From the NCBI GenBank assembly GCA_964630785.1, contig CAZVZG010000009.1, positions 62,001 through 126,000 on the forward strand: 64,000 bases of DNA, given 5' to 3'. Each line of letters begins with the position of its first letter. Position 1 is the stretch's first letter. Origin of the DNA: JADLCX01 sp964630785 (GTDB taxonomy: Bacteria > Planctomycetota > Phycisphaerae > Phycisphaerales > UBA1924). The notes under the pieces are model-generated. The model was not told the origin of the DNA. It did not search any database and saw only the letters and a list, made by a program, of their open reading frames with translations. A program made the position numbers and the translations under genes. Shown one piece after another: positions 48,601 to 56,395 of the stretch.

Positions 48601-51095
48601 GCCAGGCGTTCCGCTGCGACGGAATCCTCGTTCGTGAGGAGGAGAACCCAGACAGCTACGACCTTGATCTGCTGGATCACGGATCGCACATGGTCAGGGC
48701 ACGCGAGCACTCGGCGATGGTGCCGGCCTTTGATCGCGACCTGATTGAGCGTCAGTTCAAGGGCGACGGTGAGCAGATCAATACGCTCGTCTGCACTCCC
48801 ACGCTGGAGCTCGGCGTCGACATTGGTGCGCTCGACGCCGTGCTGATGCGCAACGTGCCTCCGCTGCCGGCCAACTACTGGCAGCGAGTCGGCCGGGCTG
48901 GCCGCCGCCAGCGCATGGCGGTGGACCTCACCTACGCCAGACCGACCACTCACGATCGTTTCTACTTCAACGACCCTCAGAAGATGCTCGCGGGCCGCGT
49001 GGACCCGCCGCGCTTCAATCTGCGGAACCCGCTGATGGTGGGTCGCCACGTGAATGCGGCCGTCCTGACACGGTTGCGTCAGTTGGCACGCCCGGGTTCT
49101 CCCCTCTCGGAGGGAGATCGGACCGAGCTAACAGAGGCGCTGACGACGACGTTCCCTTCGATGGTCAAGAGTTTCCTGTTCGAGGCCGACGGCAGGCTTC
49201 GAACAACACCCTTCGACGCATCGCCATTCCGAACCGTGGTGAGCAAGCATCGGGCGGATCTGCTCCAATCAGTCAAACGGAGCTTTGCCACAACCTGGCC
49301 GTCAGAGGACCGCGCGGTCATCGATGATGCTGTGCTTGAGACTGCGACGGACAGGACACCGGATGAATTGGAACGCGTCGTCGGCGTGCTTCGTCGTCGG
49401 CTCGCGTGGGCGCTAACCCAGCTTGATCGGCTCGAAGCCAAGCGGAAAGCAAGCGGCACACTGGACGAAGAGGACAAGTCGCTGTATCAGCGGTGCGACC
49501 GGCTGGTCAGGCGCATGAAGGGGCAGGACACACGGGGCAGGGGCGATGCCGAAGGTTACGACGATGTCGAGACGTACGGCGTGCTCGCTGTAGAAGGGTT
49601 CTTGCCTGGCTACGGACTCGAGAGTGGATCCGTTCGGGCGGTGGCACAACTGCCTCGCTGGCAGACGGGCAACAGCGACTTCGTCCTGCCGCGTCCTCCA
49701 GCTGTGGCGCTTCGAGAGTATGTGCCGGGCAACCTTATCTACGCGAACGGCAACCGTTTCGTCGCAAGGTACTTCCAGCTTCTGCCACAGGAGCCCGCAT
49801 TCTTTGACGTCAATGTGGAGAGCGAAACGGCAGTGGAAGTCGCCGGTTCGGCCAACGCTGCCGGGAATCTCGGGGCAGCCTCCCTTCCAGCGGTGCCCGT
49901 GTGCGACGTCCAACTGACGCACCGCTCCCACATCTCCGATGAGGAGGACTTCCGCTTCCAGATGCCCGTGACGACCTTTGGCACCGAGCGTGGCCGGCAC
50001 GAAGCGGGGATGGCGTTCGCTTGGGGTGAACGACCGGTCCACTTCAGAAAAGGTGTTCACCTTCGGTTGGTCAACGTCGGCCCGACCAGGAAAGTGGACC
50101 AGAACGAGCTCGGCTACCCAGTGTGTCAGGTGTGCGGGCAAAGCCGCACACCGTTCGCGTCGGTGGCAGAGCTCGACAAGTTCGGAAAGGATCATGCCCA
50201 GCGATGCGGCAAGCCTCCCGTGAACGTCGGGTTCTACGCCGACATAGTCGCCGACGCGCTCTCTCTGCCGATGTGCGCCGACAAGACGGAGGCGTATTCG
50301 CTTGCAGAGGCGATTCGTACAGGGGCGACGCGGGTCCTCGACATGGAGCGAGACGACCTTCAGGTTCTGGTTCTGGGCACACCTGGGAGCGACGAAGCAA
50401 CAGCGATCCTGTTCGACCCGATGCCAGGTGGCTCTGGCCTGCTTGAACAGCTTTGCGAACGGTTCTCCGAGATCGTGCAGGCCGTCAAGCCGATCGTTTC
50501 CAATTGTCCGTCAGGCTGCGAGCGGAGCTGCAACGACTGTCTTCGTACGTTCCGCAATGCTTTCTACCACGCCTCGCTGGATCGCCACCTCGTGGAGGAT
50601 GTACTCGCGGCCAACGGTGACTCGCTGCGTGCAACGCACCCAATCCCTGCAAAGATGCCGGATGCGGCGCCAAAGGGCGCACACCGTCCCGTCAATGTCG
50701 ATGAGAATCGGCTGCGCGAGCAGTTGATGCGGGCCGGGTTTCCAGAGGCCAAGCGCCATGAACCGATCGACCTCGGCCAGCCGCTCGGCAAGACATACCC
50801 CGACTGCTTTTGGCCGGGAAGCGATCCCTCGGAACCTGGAATCTGCTTGTACCTGGACGGGCTGAGTGATCGATTGCATGGCAACCCGGTAACGGCCGAA
50901 CGAGACCGAGTACTTCGGGAGGCGCTCCGGGCCAAGGGGTACGAAGTCTTTGAACTTCCAGCAAGCTGCCTCGACGATCGAGGGCGGATGACGCAGTTGC
51001 TCTACGACCTGGGGCTGCGCCTGCTCGATCGGGACCGTGCCCGAATCTTGCGAGCCAATCCCGCGGCGTGGTTCAACACCGCAGAGCAAGGCTGA
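45669..51095 (+). CDS. DEAD/DEAH helicase-DUF1998 protein with possible C-terminal nuclease-like domain
   Basis: The protein has 1808 aa. Walker A is 'VSTGTGSGKTECF' (108-120), 'FLVFDEAHTFAGAQ' lies near 264-277, zinc-binding Cys clusters lie at about 517-521 ('CSTCG') and 590-606 ('CRACG', 'CDACA'), and the helicase C-domain ends in 'NYWQRVGRAGRRQRM' near 1068-1082. The DUF1998 signature 'CPSGCERSCNDCLRTFRNAF' is near 1613-1632. The last 100 residues ('YPDCFWPG', 'ICLYLDGLSDRLHGNP', 'RDRVLREALRAKGYEVFELP') resemble the Vsr/DUF559 branch of the PD-(D/E)XK fold, in degenerate form. Related proteins are DrmA plus DrmB of DISARM and DruE of Druantia, here in one chain. It follows the methylase by 24 nt. 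Confidence 0.82.
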   Translation: MALNPVAYTEKVVRSFLKYQLSTYPFADASFHSQMRTLLSLDHTRRTPLMKGPYVSLSRPFREGSSIASLAGQGILHTAMSSLVSRPTLYGHQEAAVRAIHDGKHTLVSTGTGSGKTECFLYPIISKCLALKDQNAAPGISAVLVYPMNALAEDQLGRLRELLAGTGITFAMYVGKTPEKKADVAGQRLRAGASRADYRAALKKAQEQRQEVAVHPAEERCSREELREPGGQPRILLTNVKMLELLLTRQKDVELFDNARLDFLVFDEAHTFAGAQGAETACLIRRLRAFCEASSAASGAKTVCVATSATIADPSGGGEAPRDFARRFFGVPKEDVAIVGEVYEAQGWGQNRRDPGPPTGKGGAAEVLKAVLKAVDVGDSGGAMVSDALKALTGIGLAPERHGDWRDALYDALLENEVAYRLTAELLQPRPLDTVVHVLDGVLKRAVSEEEVLAYLALGAAARKQGRALLRPVIHSFIRGVGGAVVTLPETQDRPKLWLSAEDATAQQPALAKFPVLTCSTCGQHYFEHHAAGWEFTAKAPGGGEAVEDRCVWRPQDASTGGKRLVVTDTVISADDGDDDPPKTARVHFCRACGAVHPQGRDRCDACAAQGQMVELLAVQEKDERPGQLTRCVSCGQGGRVWNAWYREPARPVKAVPVADVHVLAQDMVQHAERRRLLIFADNRQEAAFQAGWMRDHARRFRLRSLMYERITQGPVSVGDLTKFLDDRLEQDDDLSRMLVPEVWQVAAKEAAGTAHVEERKYFLRIQVLREIVTGIKQRVGLEPWGRLRIDYLNLSGEHPWIKHEAGALGIDPSLLADGISDLLDRARRAYQLHDSQKRIFGKFWGDGDFELQRGYLPDMAGIPKAVKLSRDPGDEPGRVAQWLSAKGETTARAAVKKWGVAPDKAAEFLERLWAFLADDLKLLVPVTLVGQRGNALPGCAGARQVDGDKVRLVPSHGLWRCRTCRRAQTRTTPHGLCQAFRCDGILVREEENPDSYDLDLLDHGSHMVRAREHSAMVPAFDRDLIERQFKGDGEQINTLVCTPTLELGVDIGALDAVLMRNVPPLPANYWQRVGRAGRRQRMAVDLTYARPTTHDRFYFNDPQKMLAGRVDPPRFNLRNPLMVGRHVNAAVLTRLRQLARPGSPLSEGDRTELTEALTTTFPSMVKSFLFEADGRLRTTPFDASPFRTVVSKHRADLLQSVKRSFATTWPSEDRAVIDDAVLETATDRTPDELERVVGVLRRRLAWALTQLDRLEAKRKASGTLDEEDKSLYQRCDRLVRRMKGQDTRGRGDAEGYDDVETYGVLAVEGFLPGYGLESGSVRAVAQLPRWQTGNSDFVLPRPPAVALREYVPGNLIYANGNRFVARYFQLLPQEPAFFDVNVESETAVEVAGSANAAGNLGAASLPAVPVCDVQLTHRSHISDEEDFRFQMPVTTFGTERGRHEAGMAFAWGERPVHFRKGVHLRLVNVGPTRKVDQNELGYPVCQVCGQSRTPFASVAELDKFGKDHAQRCGKPPVNVGFYADIVADALSLPMCADKTEAYSLAEAIRTGATRVLDMERDDLQVLVLGTPGSDEATAILFDPMPGGSGLLEQLCERFSEIVQAVKPIVSNCPSGCERSCNDCLRTFRNAFYHASLDRHLVEDVLAANGDSLRATHPIPAKMPDAAPKGAHRPVNVDENRLREQLMRAGFPEAKRHEPIDLGQPLGKTYPDCFWPGSDPSEPGICLYLDGLSDRLHGNPVTAERDRVLREALRAKGYEVFELPASCLDDRGRMTQLLYDLGLRLLDRDRARILRANPAAWFNTAEQG

Positions 51096-51135
51096 CGGGC
51101 GGCGTGCATACGCGTTCGTGACGTCACGCGGCTGT

Positions 51136-52089
51136 TCAAGGCTCAGGCTGGCCGAACAGTGGCAGGGAGAATCCATGCGTTGAAGTGGGTTCTGGCACGG
51201 TGATCTCCGGCGATGGTTTGAAGAGGAATTCGCTTGTGGGATCGTGTTCGCGGAATCGCTGCTGAGCGAGGTCGCGATTCAGCACGGCATAGCAGTACAC
51301 GCAGCCGTGCGGACAAGTGTCATAATCGCCGATGTCGCGAGAGGCGAAGCAACCGCACTCCTTGCGATTGCCCTTTTGGTCAGCGCGGATTCGTCGCCCG
51401 GCCACGGCCTCGAGTCGGCTCGCATCAATGCACCGGGCATCGTGTGCTCCGGGAACAATGAAATCTCTCTGCGCACAGACGGAAAGCCGCATCCCGTTGG
51501 CGGACGCCATCTGCAGAAGCTCGGTAGCCAATTGGCGCTTCGCGTCCGCCGATGGATCCTCCCACGAGAAGCCGAACGTCGCCGCAGCCCATTCCATGTT
51601 TCGAAGGGTCTTCTTGTACAAGTGAACGAATGAGATCACCACCTCGTCGGTGGCTCCTCGGAGCCGTTGGGCTAGGGTTTCAAAGTTGCGGCGGTGAAAA
51701 TCGATCGGGGTAGCGGAAGAAATGACGATCGTGTCGTACCTCCACACGGGAACACGTGGTCCGAAGTCACTGGCGATCTGGTGTAGGTGTTCAATGCTCT
51801 TTCCCGGATTCACGACCGCATACTCGAGGGACCTGGGATAGCCGTTGATCGTGTGTTGGACCACGAAGGGGAATCCACGCGCGCGGATGTCAGGCAAGTG
51901 TTTCATGAACGGGCCAATGTTCTTGGTCCAGAACACAAAGCCGTCCGCCTGATCGGGCGTGAGTTGCACACGGATTGGAGCGCGGTTGTAGGGGTTGATC
52001 ATCCCGCAATAACCAGCGCGAAGACGGTGCATGAACCACTCGCCATAGAAAGTGGGGATGTCGGTCTTGTAGCTGGCGGAAATGATCAC
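51136..52089 (-). CDS. DUF1848 protein with radical-SAM-like cysteine motif
   Basis: The protein has 317 aa from the GTG at 52089, which gives the family-typical start 'IISASYKTDIPTFYGEWFMH'; a longer frame upstream overlaps the previous gene. The N-terminal part is TIM-barrel-like ('FVFWTKNIGPFMKHLPDI'). Near the C-terminus it carries 'CGCFASRDIGDYDTCPHGCV' followed by 'YCYA'. 'CPHGCVYC' is a CX3CX2C pattern like that binding the 4Fe-4S cluster of radical-SAM enzymes. Members of DUF1848 have no settled function known to me. It starts 8 nt after the SAM-fold gene and is convergent with the helicase gene. Confidence 0.75.
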   Translation of the reverse strand: MIISASYKTDIPTFYGEWFMHRLRAGYCGMINPYNRAPIRVQLTPDQADGFVFWTKNIGPFMKHLPDIRARGFPFVVQHTINGYPRSLEYAVVNPGKSIEHLHQIASDFGPRVPVWRYDTIVISSATPIDFHRRNFETLAQRLRGATDEVVISFVHLYKKTLRNMEWAAATFGFSWEDPSADAKRQLATELLQMASANGMRLSVCAQRDFIVPGAHDARCIDASRLEAVAGRRIRADQKGNRKECGCFASRDIGDYDTCPHGCVYCYAVLNRDLAQQRFREHDPTSEFLFKPSPEITVPEPTSTHGFSLPLFGQPEP

Positions 52090-52097
52090 GTGACCAC

Positions 52098-52943
52098 CTA
52101 TTGCTTTATCCCAACGCGCACGACGACATTGCTCTTGCGCTTGGGCCAATCGAACTTCGTGTAGTACGGATCCAGGTCCTTCTTTTCCTCATCCACAGAG
52201 AAGGCCATCTCACATGCATTTGACGCAACGACCGTGACGCCGTGAGCCTTTGCCATCGAATCGAACCACGCCGGGAACTCGCCCTTCTGGTCGTTGTTGT
52301 CGATGAACAGGAACATGGCCCCTTTCTTGGCATGCTTGAAAACGTGTTCAAAGAACGCGGCGGCCTCCTTCTGGAAGCTCCAGACTTCGGAAAGAAAGTA
52401 GCTCATCGTGAACAGGTCGGCGTGCAGGAACTTCTTGTAACCCTCCCAGGTAGTCTTGTCAGTGACGTCCATTTGTTGAAACACGGGGAACAGCGGAAAC
52501 GTCGCCTTAAGCGTCTTGGCAACTTCGCTCCACGAATCTCCCCAGGCCCGCTCGCGGTCGAACAGGTAGCAGGTCAAGGCTGACTTGCTGCCTGCCTTGA
52601 TCATGTACTTGAGGATGCCCAGCAGGTCGCTTCCCGGACCGCCGCCAAGGCACGCGACGGCGACATCGGTCCGCGTGAAGAGGTCGCGCAGCGCTTTGTT
52701 GGACTCGATGACCTGCTTGATGTAGTCCGCATGCGCCACCGTGTACTTGTAGATGTAGGCGAAGCGAGCCACGGCGCTGGAGTAATCGATGGCGACTCGC
52801 TTCGAGTTCTTCAGGTCGCCATAGTTGGCGGAGAGTCGTTCAAGCTCCGACTTGATGGCCTTGTCCTTCTCGGCGGTCGTACCCGGAATGTCTTGGTAGG
52901 CCTCGTCAAGTACGACTTTGATCAGCTGCGCTAGGGTGAGCAT
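52098..52943 (-). CDS. SAM-binding-fold protein of unknown target
   Basis: This 281-aa protein starts 'MLTLAQLIKVVLDEAYQDI'. After a helical N-terminus it has a methyltransferase-type glycine loop 'VAVACLGGGPGSDLLGIL' near residues 93-110, 'YLFDRERAWGDSW' for the second strand, 'LFTMSYFLSEVW' at the catalytic-loop position and 'GAMFLFIDNNDQ'. A class I methyltransferase fold is likely. The substrate is unknown. It is co-encoded with the DUF1848 gene. Confidence 0.65.
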   Translation of the reverse strand: MLTLAQLIKVVLDEAYQDIPGTTAEKDKAIKSELERLSANYGDLKNSKRVAIDYSSAVARFAYIYKYTVAHADYIKQVIESNKALRDLFTRTDVAVACLGGGPGSDLLGILKYMIKAGSKSALTCYLFDRERAWGDSWSEVAKTLKATFPLFPVFQQMDVTDKTTWEGYKKFLHADLFTMSYFLSEVWSFQKEAAAFFEHVFKHAKKGAMFLFIDNNDQKGEFPAWFDSMAKAHGVTVVASNACEMAFSVDEEKKDLDPYYTKFDWPKRKSNVVVRVGIKQ

Positions 52944-53009
52944 TCGGGAGATCCAGGGGTGTGAGTCGTGCCGTCAGCGATTCCGCCACACGACATGATA
53001 ATCACGTGC

Positions 53010-53432
53010 TCACGGGGGCGACTGCGTGACCGGTTCGACACCGGTGGCGGCTTGAATGGCCTTCCACCGCTTGCGTTGGGCGTGCCATGAGACCATCGCA
53101 CACAATGGCCGCAGCGCCCTCTCGTGCATCCAGTCTCGTCCTGGTGAGGGATTCAGAAAGAGGATGGATTCCTGGATGTCCGGCGCGAGGTGAAGCAGGT
53201 TCATGATCTGCGTCATTCGGGGCTGAGTCACCTGGCACAACCGCGCAAGCTCGGACAGGTCCGCAACGGTGCCACGCCGGAGGAGGTAGTCGTACTTGAT
53301 CGCCAGGGCCATCAGGTGGGCCACCCGTGGCACCCGGCCCGGCAGGGCGGCCGTGGGGGCCTCGGGGCCGACGACCAGGCGTTTGCGGCGGTTCTTCACG
53401 GCGAAATGGATGGGTCTGACAACGGTCGTCAC
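53010..53432 (-). CDS. Small helix-turn-helix protein linked to the recombinase
   Basis: The protein has 140 aa from GTG 53432, overlapping the recombinase stop as GTGA. 'RGTVADLSELARLCQVTQPR' with 'MTQIMNLLHLAPDIQESILF' (residues about 63-102) is a KorB/ParB-like helix-turn-helix. The N-terminus is basic ('KNRRKRLVVG'). Such small proteins commonly follow serine recombinase genes in planctomycetes and proteobacteria and may help direct recombination. Confidence 0.65.
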   Translation of the reverse strand: MTTVVRPIHFAVKNRRKRLVVGPEAPTAALPGRVPRVAHLMALAIKYDYLLRRGTVADLSELARLCQVTQPRMTQIMNLLHLAPDIQESILFLNPSPGRDWMHERALRPLCAMVSWHAQRKRWKAIQAATGVEPVTQSPP

Positions 53433-55021
53433 GCGGCTTCCTCCAGCTTCCGGCGGCACAACGCGGCAATCCCAGTCGCTCGGAACGTCACCGCAACGCT
53501 CGCGTTCGCCGGGTCGTACTCAATCTTCGAGAACAGCAACTTCAAGACCCGGGCCTGTTCGCGCGGGGACAGGTTGGCCCAGACGCCATCGAACTCGCTC
53601 AGCGCTTTCCGGGCGTCGTCGCGGGTGATGGCGGCGCTCTTGATCGTGCCCAGGCGCGCGTCAACCTCGCCAAGGCGCGTTCGGGCACCGGTAATCTGCT
53701 CGTGGACGTTGGCCAGGCGAGCGGTCGACGCCGCGCCGCCGCTCTTGTCAGCCACGAGTTCCCGCAGGTCCCTGTCCATCCGGGTGAGCGCAGCAAGGAT
53801 GGCCCCTCGCTCGGTCTGCAGCGCCGTCTGTTCGGCCTCCACGTTCACCTTCGCCTCGGCCAGAATGCGGTCGAGCAACCCGCGGTCACCGCCCAGCGCT
53901 CGGATCTCGTCAACGACGAGTTTCTCAATCTCCAACCCTGGAAGGGTTGACGCCGCGCAGGTGCGGGCCCCGTTCTTGATCGCGTGCAGGCATCGGTAGT
54001 AGCGGTAGTACCGACCCTTCTTGCCGTAGAACGTGTGGATCATGGAGCAGTCGCAGGGCTTGCACCGGAGCAAGCCGCGGAGGAGCGCGCCGTACTTGTT
54101 CCGCACCTCGGCTCCGCCCGTTCGGCCGTTCTCCGCCAACTGCTGGCGCACACGCTCGAAGAGTGCCGGATCGACAATCGCCTCGTGCTCGCCGTCGTAG
54201 ACTTGGTCTTTGTGAACGATCTTGCCGGTCAAGATCGGGTTTGTCAGCAGCACATGGAGCGTGCCGGCGTCGAATGGCCGACCGCCCTTCGTGTCTCCCT
54301 TCTTGGTGAGGCGGCGCTTGTTGGTCCACTCCCGATGCCTCAGCTGGGTCGCAGCACGCTGCAGCGAGCCCGTATCCAGGTAGATCTGGAAGATCTCCCG
54401 AACCCGTGCCGCCTCTCGGGGGTTCACAACCAGGCGGGGGCTCGCACCCGAGCGGTCGACGTCGTAGCCGAGGATCGGCACGCCGCCCGCCCATTTGCCG
54501 CGCCGCTTCTGGGCGGCAATCTTGTCGCGGATTCGCTCCCCGATGATCTCGCGTTCGAACTGGGCGAACGACAGCAGGATGTTGAGGGTCAATCGGCCCA
54601 TTGAACTGGTCGTGTTGAACTGCTGCGTGACCGAAACGAACGACACGCGCTTGCGGTCAAACGCCTCCATGATCCGCGCGAAGTCCATGAGCGACCGGCT
54701 GAGCCGGTCTACTTTGTACACCACCACGCAATCGATCGTGCCCGCTTCAATGTCCTTCAGCAGGCGATCTAGCGCCGGGCGCTCCATGCTCCCGCCGGAA
54801 AACCCGCCATCGTCGTATCGGGTTGGCAAGCAGAGCCAGCCTTCGTTGCGCTGGCTGGCGATGTACGCCTCGCCAGCCTCACGCTGAGCATCGAGAGAGT
54901 TGAATTCTTGCTCAAGCCCCTCCTCACTGCTCTTGCGCGTGTAGATCGCACATCGCAAAGGGGGAGCGGTTCCGACTGCGCGTTCCCCGGCCGCGCTGGA
55001 AGTCCGAGGTCGCTTGCTCAT
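53429..55021 (-). CDS. Large serine recombinase (phage integrase)
   Basis: The 530-aa protein has the catalytic domain 'RCAIYTRKSSEEGLEQEF' (Ser in 'TRKS', about residue 27) and 'VVYKVDRLSRSLMDFARIM' (about 95-113). A 'Recombinase' DNA-binding domain follows ('PRLVVNPREAARVREIFQIY'), then a zinc ribbon with Cys residues near 320-340 and 350-370, and a coiled coil near 400-470 ('EAEQTALQTERGAILAALTR'). The start overlaps the DUF2924 stop as ATGA. It probably integrates and excises this phage at a non-tRNA target, as large serine integrases do. Confidence 0.9.
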   Translation of the reverse strand: MSKRPRTSSAAGERAVGTAPPLRCAIYTRKSSEEGLEQEFNSLDAQREAGEAYIASQRNEGWLCLPTRYDDGGFSGGSMERPALDRLLKDIEAGTIDCVVVYKVDRLSRSLMDFARIMEAFDRKRVSFVSVTQQFNTTSSMGRLTLNILLSFAQFEREIIGERIRDKIAAQKRRGKWAGGVPILGYDVDRSGASPRLVVNPREAARVREIFQIYLDTGSLQRAATQLRHREWTNKRRLTKKGDTKGGRPFDAGTLHVLLTNPILTGKIVHKDQVYDGEHEAIVDPALFERVRQQLAENGRTGGAEVRNKYGALLRGLLRCKPCDCSMIHTFYGKKGRYYRYYRCLHAIKNGARTCAASTLPGLEIEKLVVDEIRALGGDRGLLDRILAEAKVNVEAEQTALQTERGAILAALTRMDRDLRELVADKSGGAASTARLANVHEQITGARTRLGEVDARLGTIKSAAITRDDARKALSEFDGVWANLSPREQARVLKLLFSKIEYDPANASVAVTFRATGIAALCRRKLEEAA

Positions 55022-55524
55022 CGGCCACCCCGCAATCCGAAGAAGCGGAACCCGTTGATGTGCTGGCCCGTCACCTTTCCGGCGATCACCGACAGCGTTC
55101 GGTATTTCTCGCCCTCGAACTCGAAGCCCTCGCCGTCCGCGAGCACCAGAACGCGGATGGTCCGACCCTTGTACTGGCGGACGATCGCCGAGCCTGGGGC
55201 GGGGAGCCGTGGGTCGCGCCGGTCGTGCGGATCGAGCGACCGTGTCAGGGTCCGGATTTCGCCGGGCTGGGGCGGGCAGACGAGGGATCGCGGGGCCATC
55301 GTGCGGATCTCCGCGTCGTCGGCCAACTCGGCCGCGCGGCGTCTCGCTCGCTCGCTCAGGTCGCCCTCTGCGTTGGCCTGGATGCGCCACGCGATCTTGC
55401 GGATCAGGTACGCCCGGTGCCGTGTGCGGCACGCGTGCCCGTGCAGTTCCTCGTACCGCTCCACGAGGTCACCCGTGCTCATCCGCTGAAGTTCGTCGAG
55501 TTGTTGCTGTATCGCGTCGGACAT
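55018..55524 (-). CDS. DUF2924 family protein
   Basis: The 168-aa protein starts 'MSDAIQQQLDELQRMSTGDL', has the DUF2924 helix 'RTRHRAYLIRKIAWRIQANA' and ends with the typical 'GEKYRTLSVIAGKVTGQHIN' and 'FFGL'. DUF2924 is regularly encoded next to large serine recombinases and is thought to be an accessory of the mobile element. Its stop overlaps the recombinase start (ATGA). Confidence 0.85.
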   Translation of the reverse strand: MSDAIQQQLDELQRMSTGDLVERYEELHGHACRTRHRAYLIRKIAWRIQANAEGDLSERARRRAAELADDAEIRTMAPRSLVCPPQPGEIRTLTRSLDPHDRRDPRLPAPGSAIVRQYKGRTIRVLVLADGEGFEFEGEKYRTLSVIAGKVTGQHINGFRFFGLRGGR

Positions 55525-55554
55525 GTGGACTCCTCATCGCATCGGCCCGGAGCC

Positions 55555-55764
55555 CTAACCCCGGGGCCGCGCGGAGACACTGAGGTCCTCATGCTGCGAG
55601 AGTTCAAGTCCACAGGCCGGAGATTCCGCCGGTTCGCTGGTGTCCCGGGTGGAACGCGAACGATCCGCATGGACGGCTCGCACGAGCCCGCGTGCGAGGA
55701 TCCTCGCCACTTCGGCGTCGCGTTCAGCGGGTGTCATCGTCTCGGGATCTTGGCTTCGCATCAT
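55555..55764 (-). CDS. Small protein of the recombinase module
   Basis: The 69-aa protein ('MMRSQDPETMTPAERDAEVA', then 'RILARGLVRAVHADRSRS') is of a type often encoded before DUF2924. 'CGGGAG' precedes the double ATG, of which either (55764 or 55761) may be used. The third copy of the 30-bp motif ends 44 nt upstream, so this gene may be the start of the recombinase operon. Confidence 0.65.
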   Translation of the reverse strand: MMRSQDPETMTPAERDAEVARILARGLVRAVHADRSRSTRDTSEPAESPACGLELSQHEDLSVSARPRG

Positions 55765-56101
55765 GCGGTCTCCCGCGTGGTGGCGCGTCGTGCGCCTCGG
55801 TAGGCGTTCCCTATGCGGCGGAGGCGCGACATGCCCGCGGCGTGAACACGCGGGGCTGATCCGAACACCGCTGCGCACGCATCGCAAGCATGGATGCCAG
55901 CATCGCGCACGCCCACGCGAGCGCGAAGTCCCGTTAACCCGGGCACCCGGGGACGAGAGACGCGGAGAGACTTTGGGCGAAATTCGCGCCGGTGTGGCCA
56001 GGAGAGTGCGGGGCCGGTTATGGCCGTGGCTCGGGAGAGAGACCCGGCTTGTGTCTGCCGCCTCCGGCCAGCCCTTCGGAACGTGGGCCAAAACGCGAAA
56101 G
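55765..56101. other. Non-coding right end of the prophage
   Basis: This stretch contains the third copy of the repeated 30-bp motif (55809-55838) and then sequence without a gene I can support; short overlapping frames look like chance frames. The right attachment site should lie here, before the tRNA terminators. Confidence 0.5.
55809..55838 (-). promoter_or_regulatory. Copy 3 of the 30-bp repeated motif
   Basis: It has the same two blocks and 15-nt spacing as at 19090 and 32769. It ends 44 nt before the ATG of the first gene of the recombinase operon, almost the same distance as copy 1 to its gene (43 nt), which favours a promoter or leader function. Confidence 0.45.
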
Positions 56102-56125
56102 CGCCGCCGAGGTCTCTCGGCGGCG
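56102..56125 (-). terminator. Strong 10-bp hairpin terminator
   Basis: 'CGCCGCCGAG' and 'CTCGGCGGCG' flank a 4-nt loop. On the minus strand 'CTTTCGCGTTTT' follows. It lies after the tRNA and the first hairpin, and would insulate the prophage from tRNA transcription. Confidence 0.65.
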
Positions 56126-56141
56126 TTCCCTGAAAACCAAA

Positions 56142-56167
56142 GGGCCGGCTGCTTTCGCAACCGGCCC
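56142..56167 (-). terminator. Terminator of the initiator tRNA gene
   Basis: On the minus strand 'GGGCCGG', a 12-nt loop and 'CCGGCCC' are followed by 'TTTGGTTTT'. It starts 6 nt after the end of the tRNA. Confidence 0.7.
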
Positions 56168-56172
56168 GGCAA

Positions 56173-56246
<74 letters not shown>

Positions 56247-56395
56247 GTCGATTGAGCAACTCTATTCCCATCGGGGCGAACGGTCAACGCTCGCGCCCCT
56301 CGACGCCCGTGCCGCCCGCGCCGTCGCGCGAGCGGCGGTGGCGACAAACTCGCCCGATGCCGGGACTTCGCTCACGCGCCCGCTAAGATCGGCGC

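Larger units (their letters stand above)
4400..55840. mobile_element. Integrated tailed phage (siphovirus-like) with defence cargo, approximate limits
   Basis: The region holds a coherent phage gene order (terminase, portal, capsid, tail, replication, recombination) and a large serine recombinase at its right end. Structural genes run leftwards from 21923, replication genes leftwards from 33364, and a block of non-phage cargo occupies 33.6-52.9 kb. Limits are inferred from gene content: the left edge lies near the end of the CDF gene and the right edge between the small gene at 55764 and the tRNA terminators at 56102. No attachment-site duplication could be identified by eye. No endolysin, holin or tail-fibre gene was recognised, so it may be defective, or those functions may be in the unassigned genes. 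Confidence 0.75.

Noticed and set aside
51117..51128. Palindrome 'CGTGACGTCACG' between convergent genes
   Set aside because: A 12-bp palindrome in GC-rich DNA can occur by chance, and no T-run or repeat supports a function.
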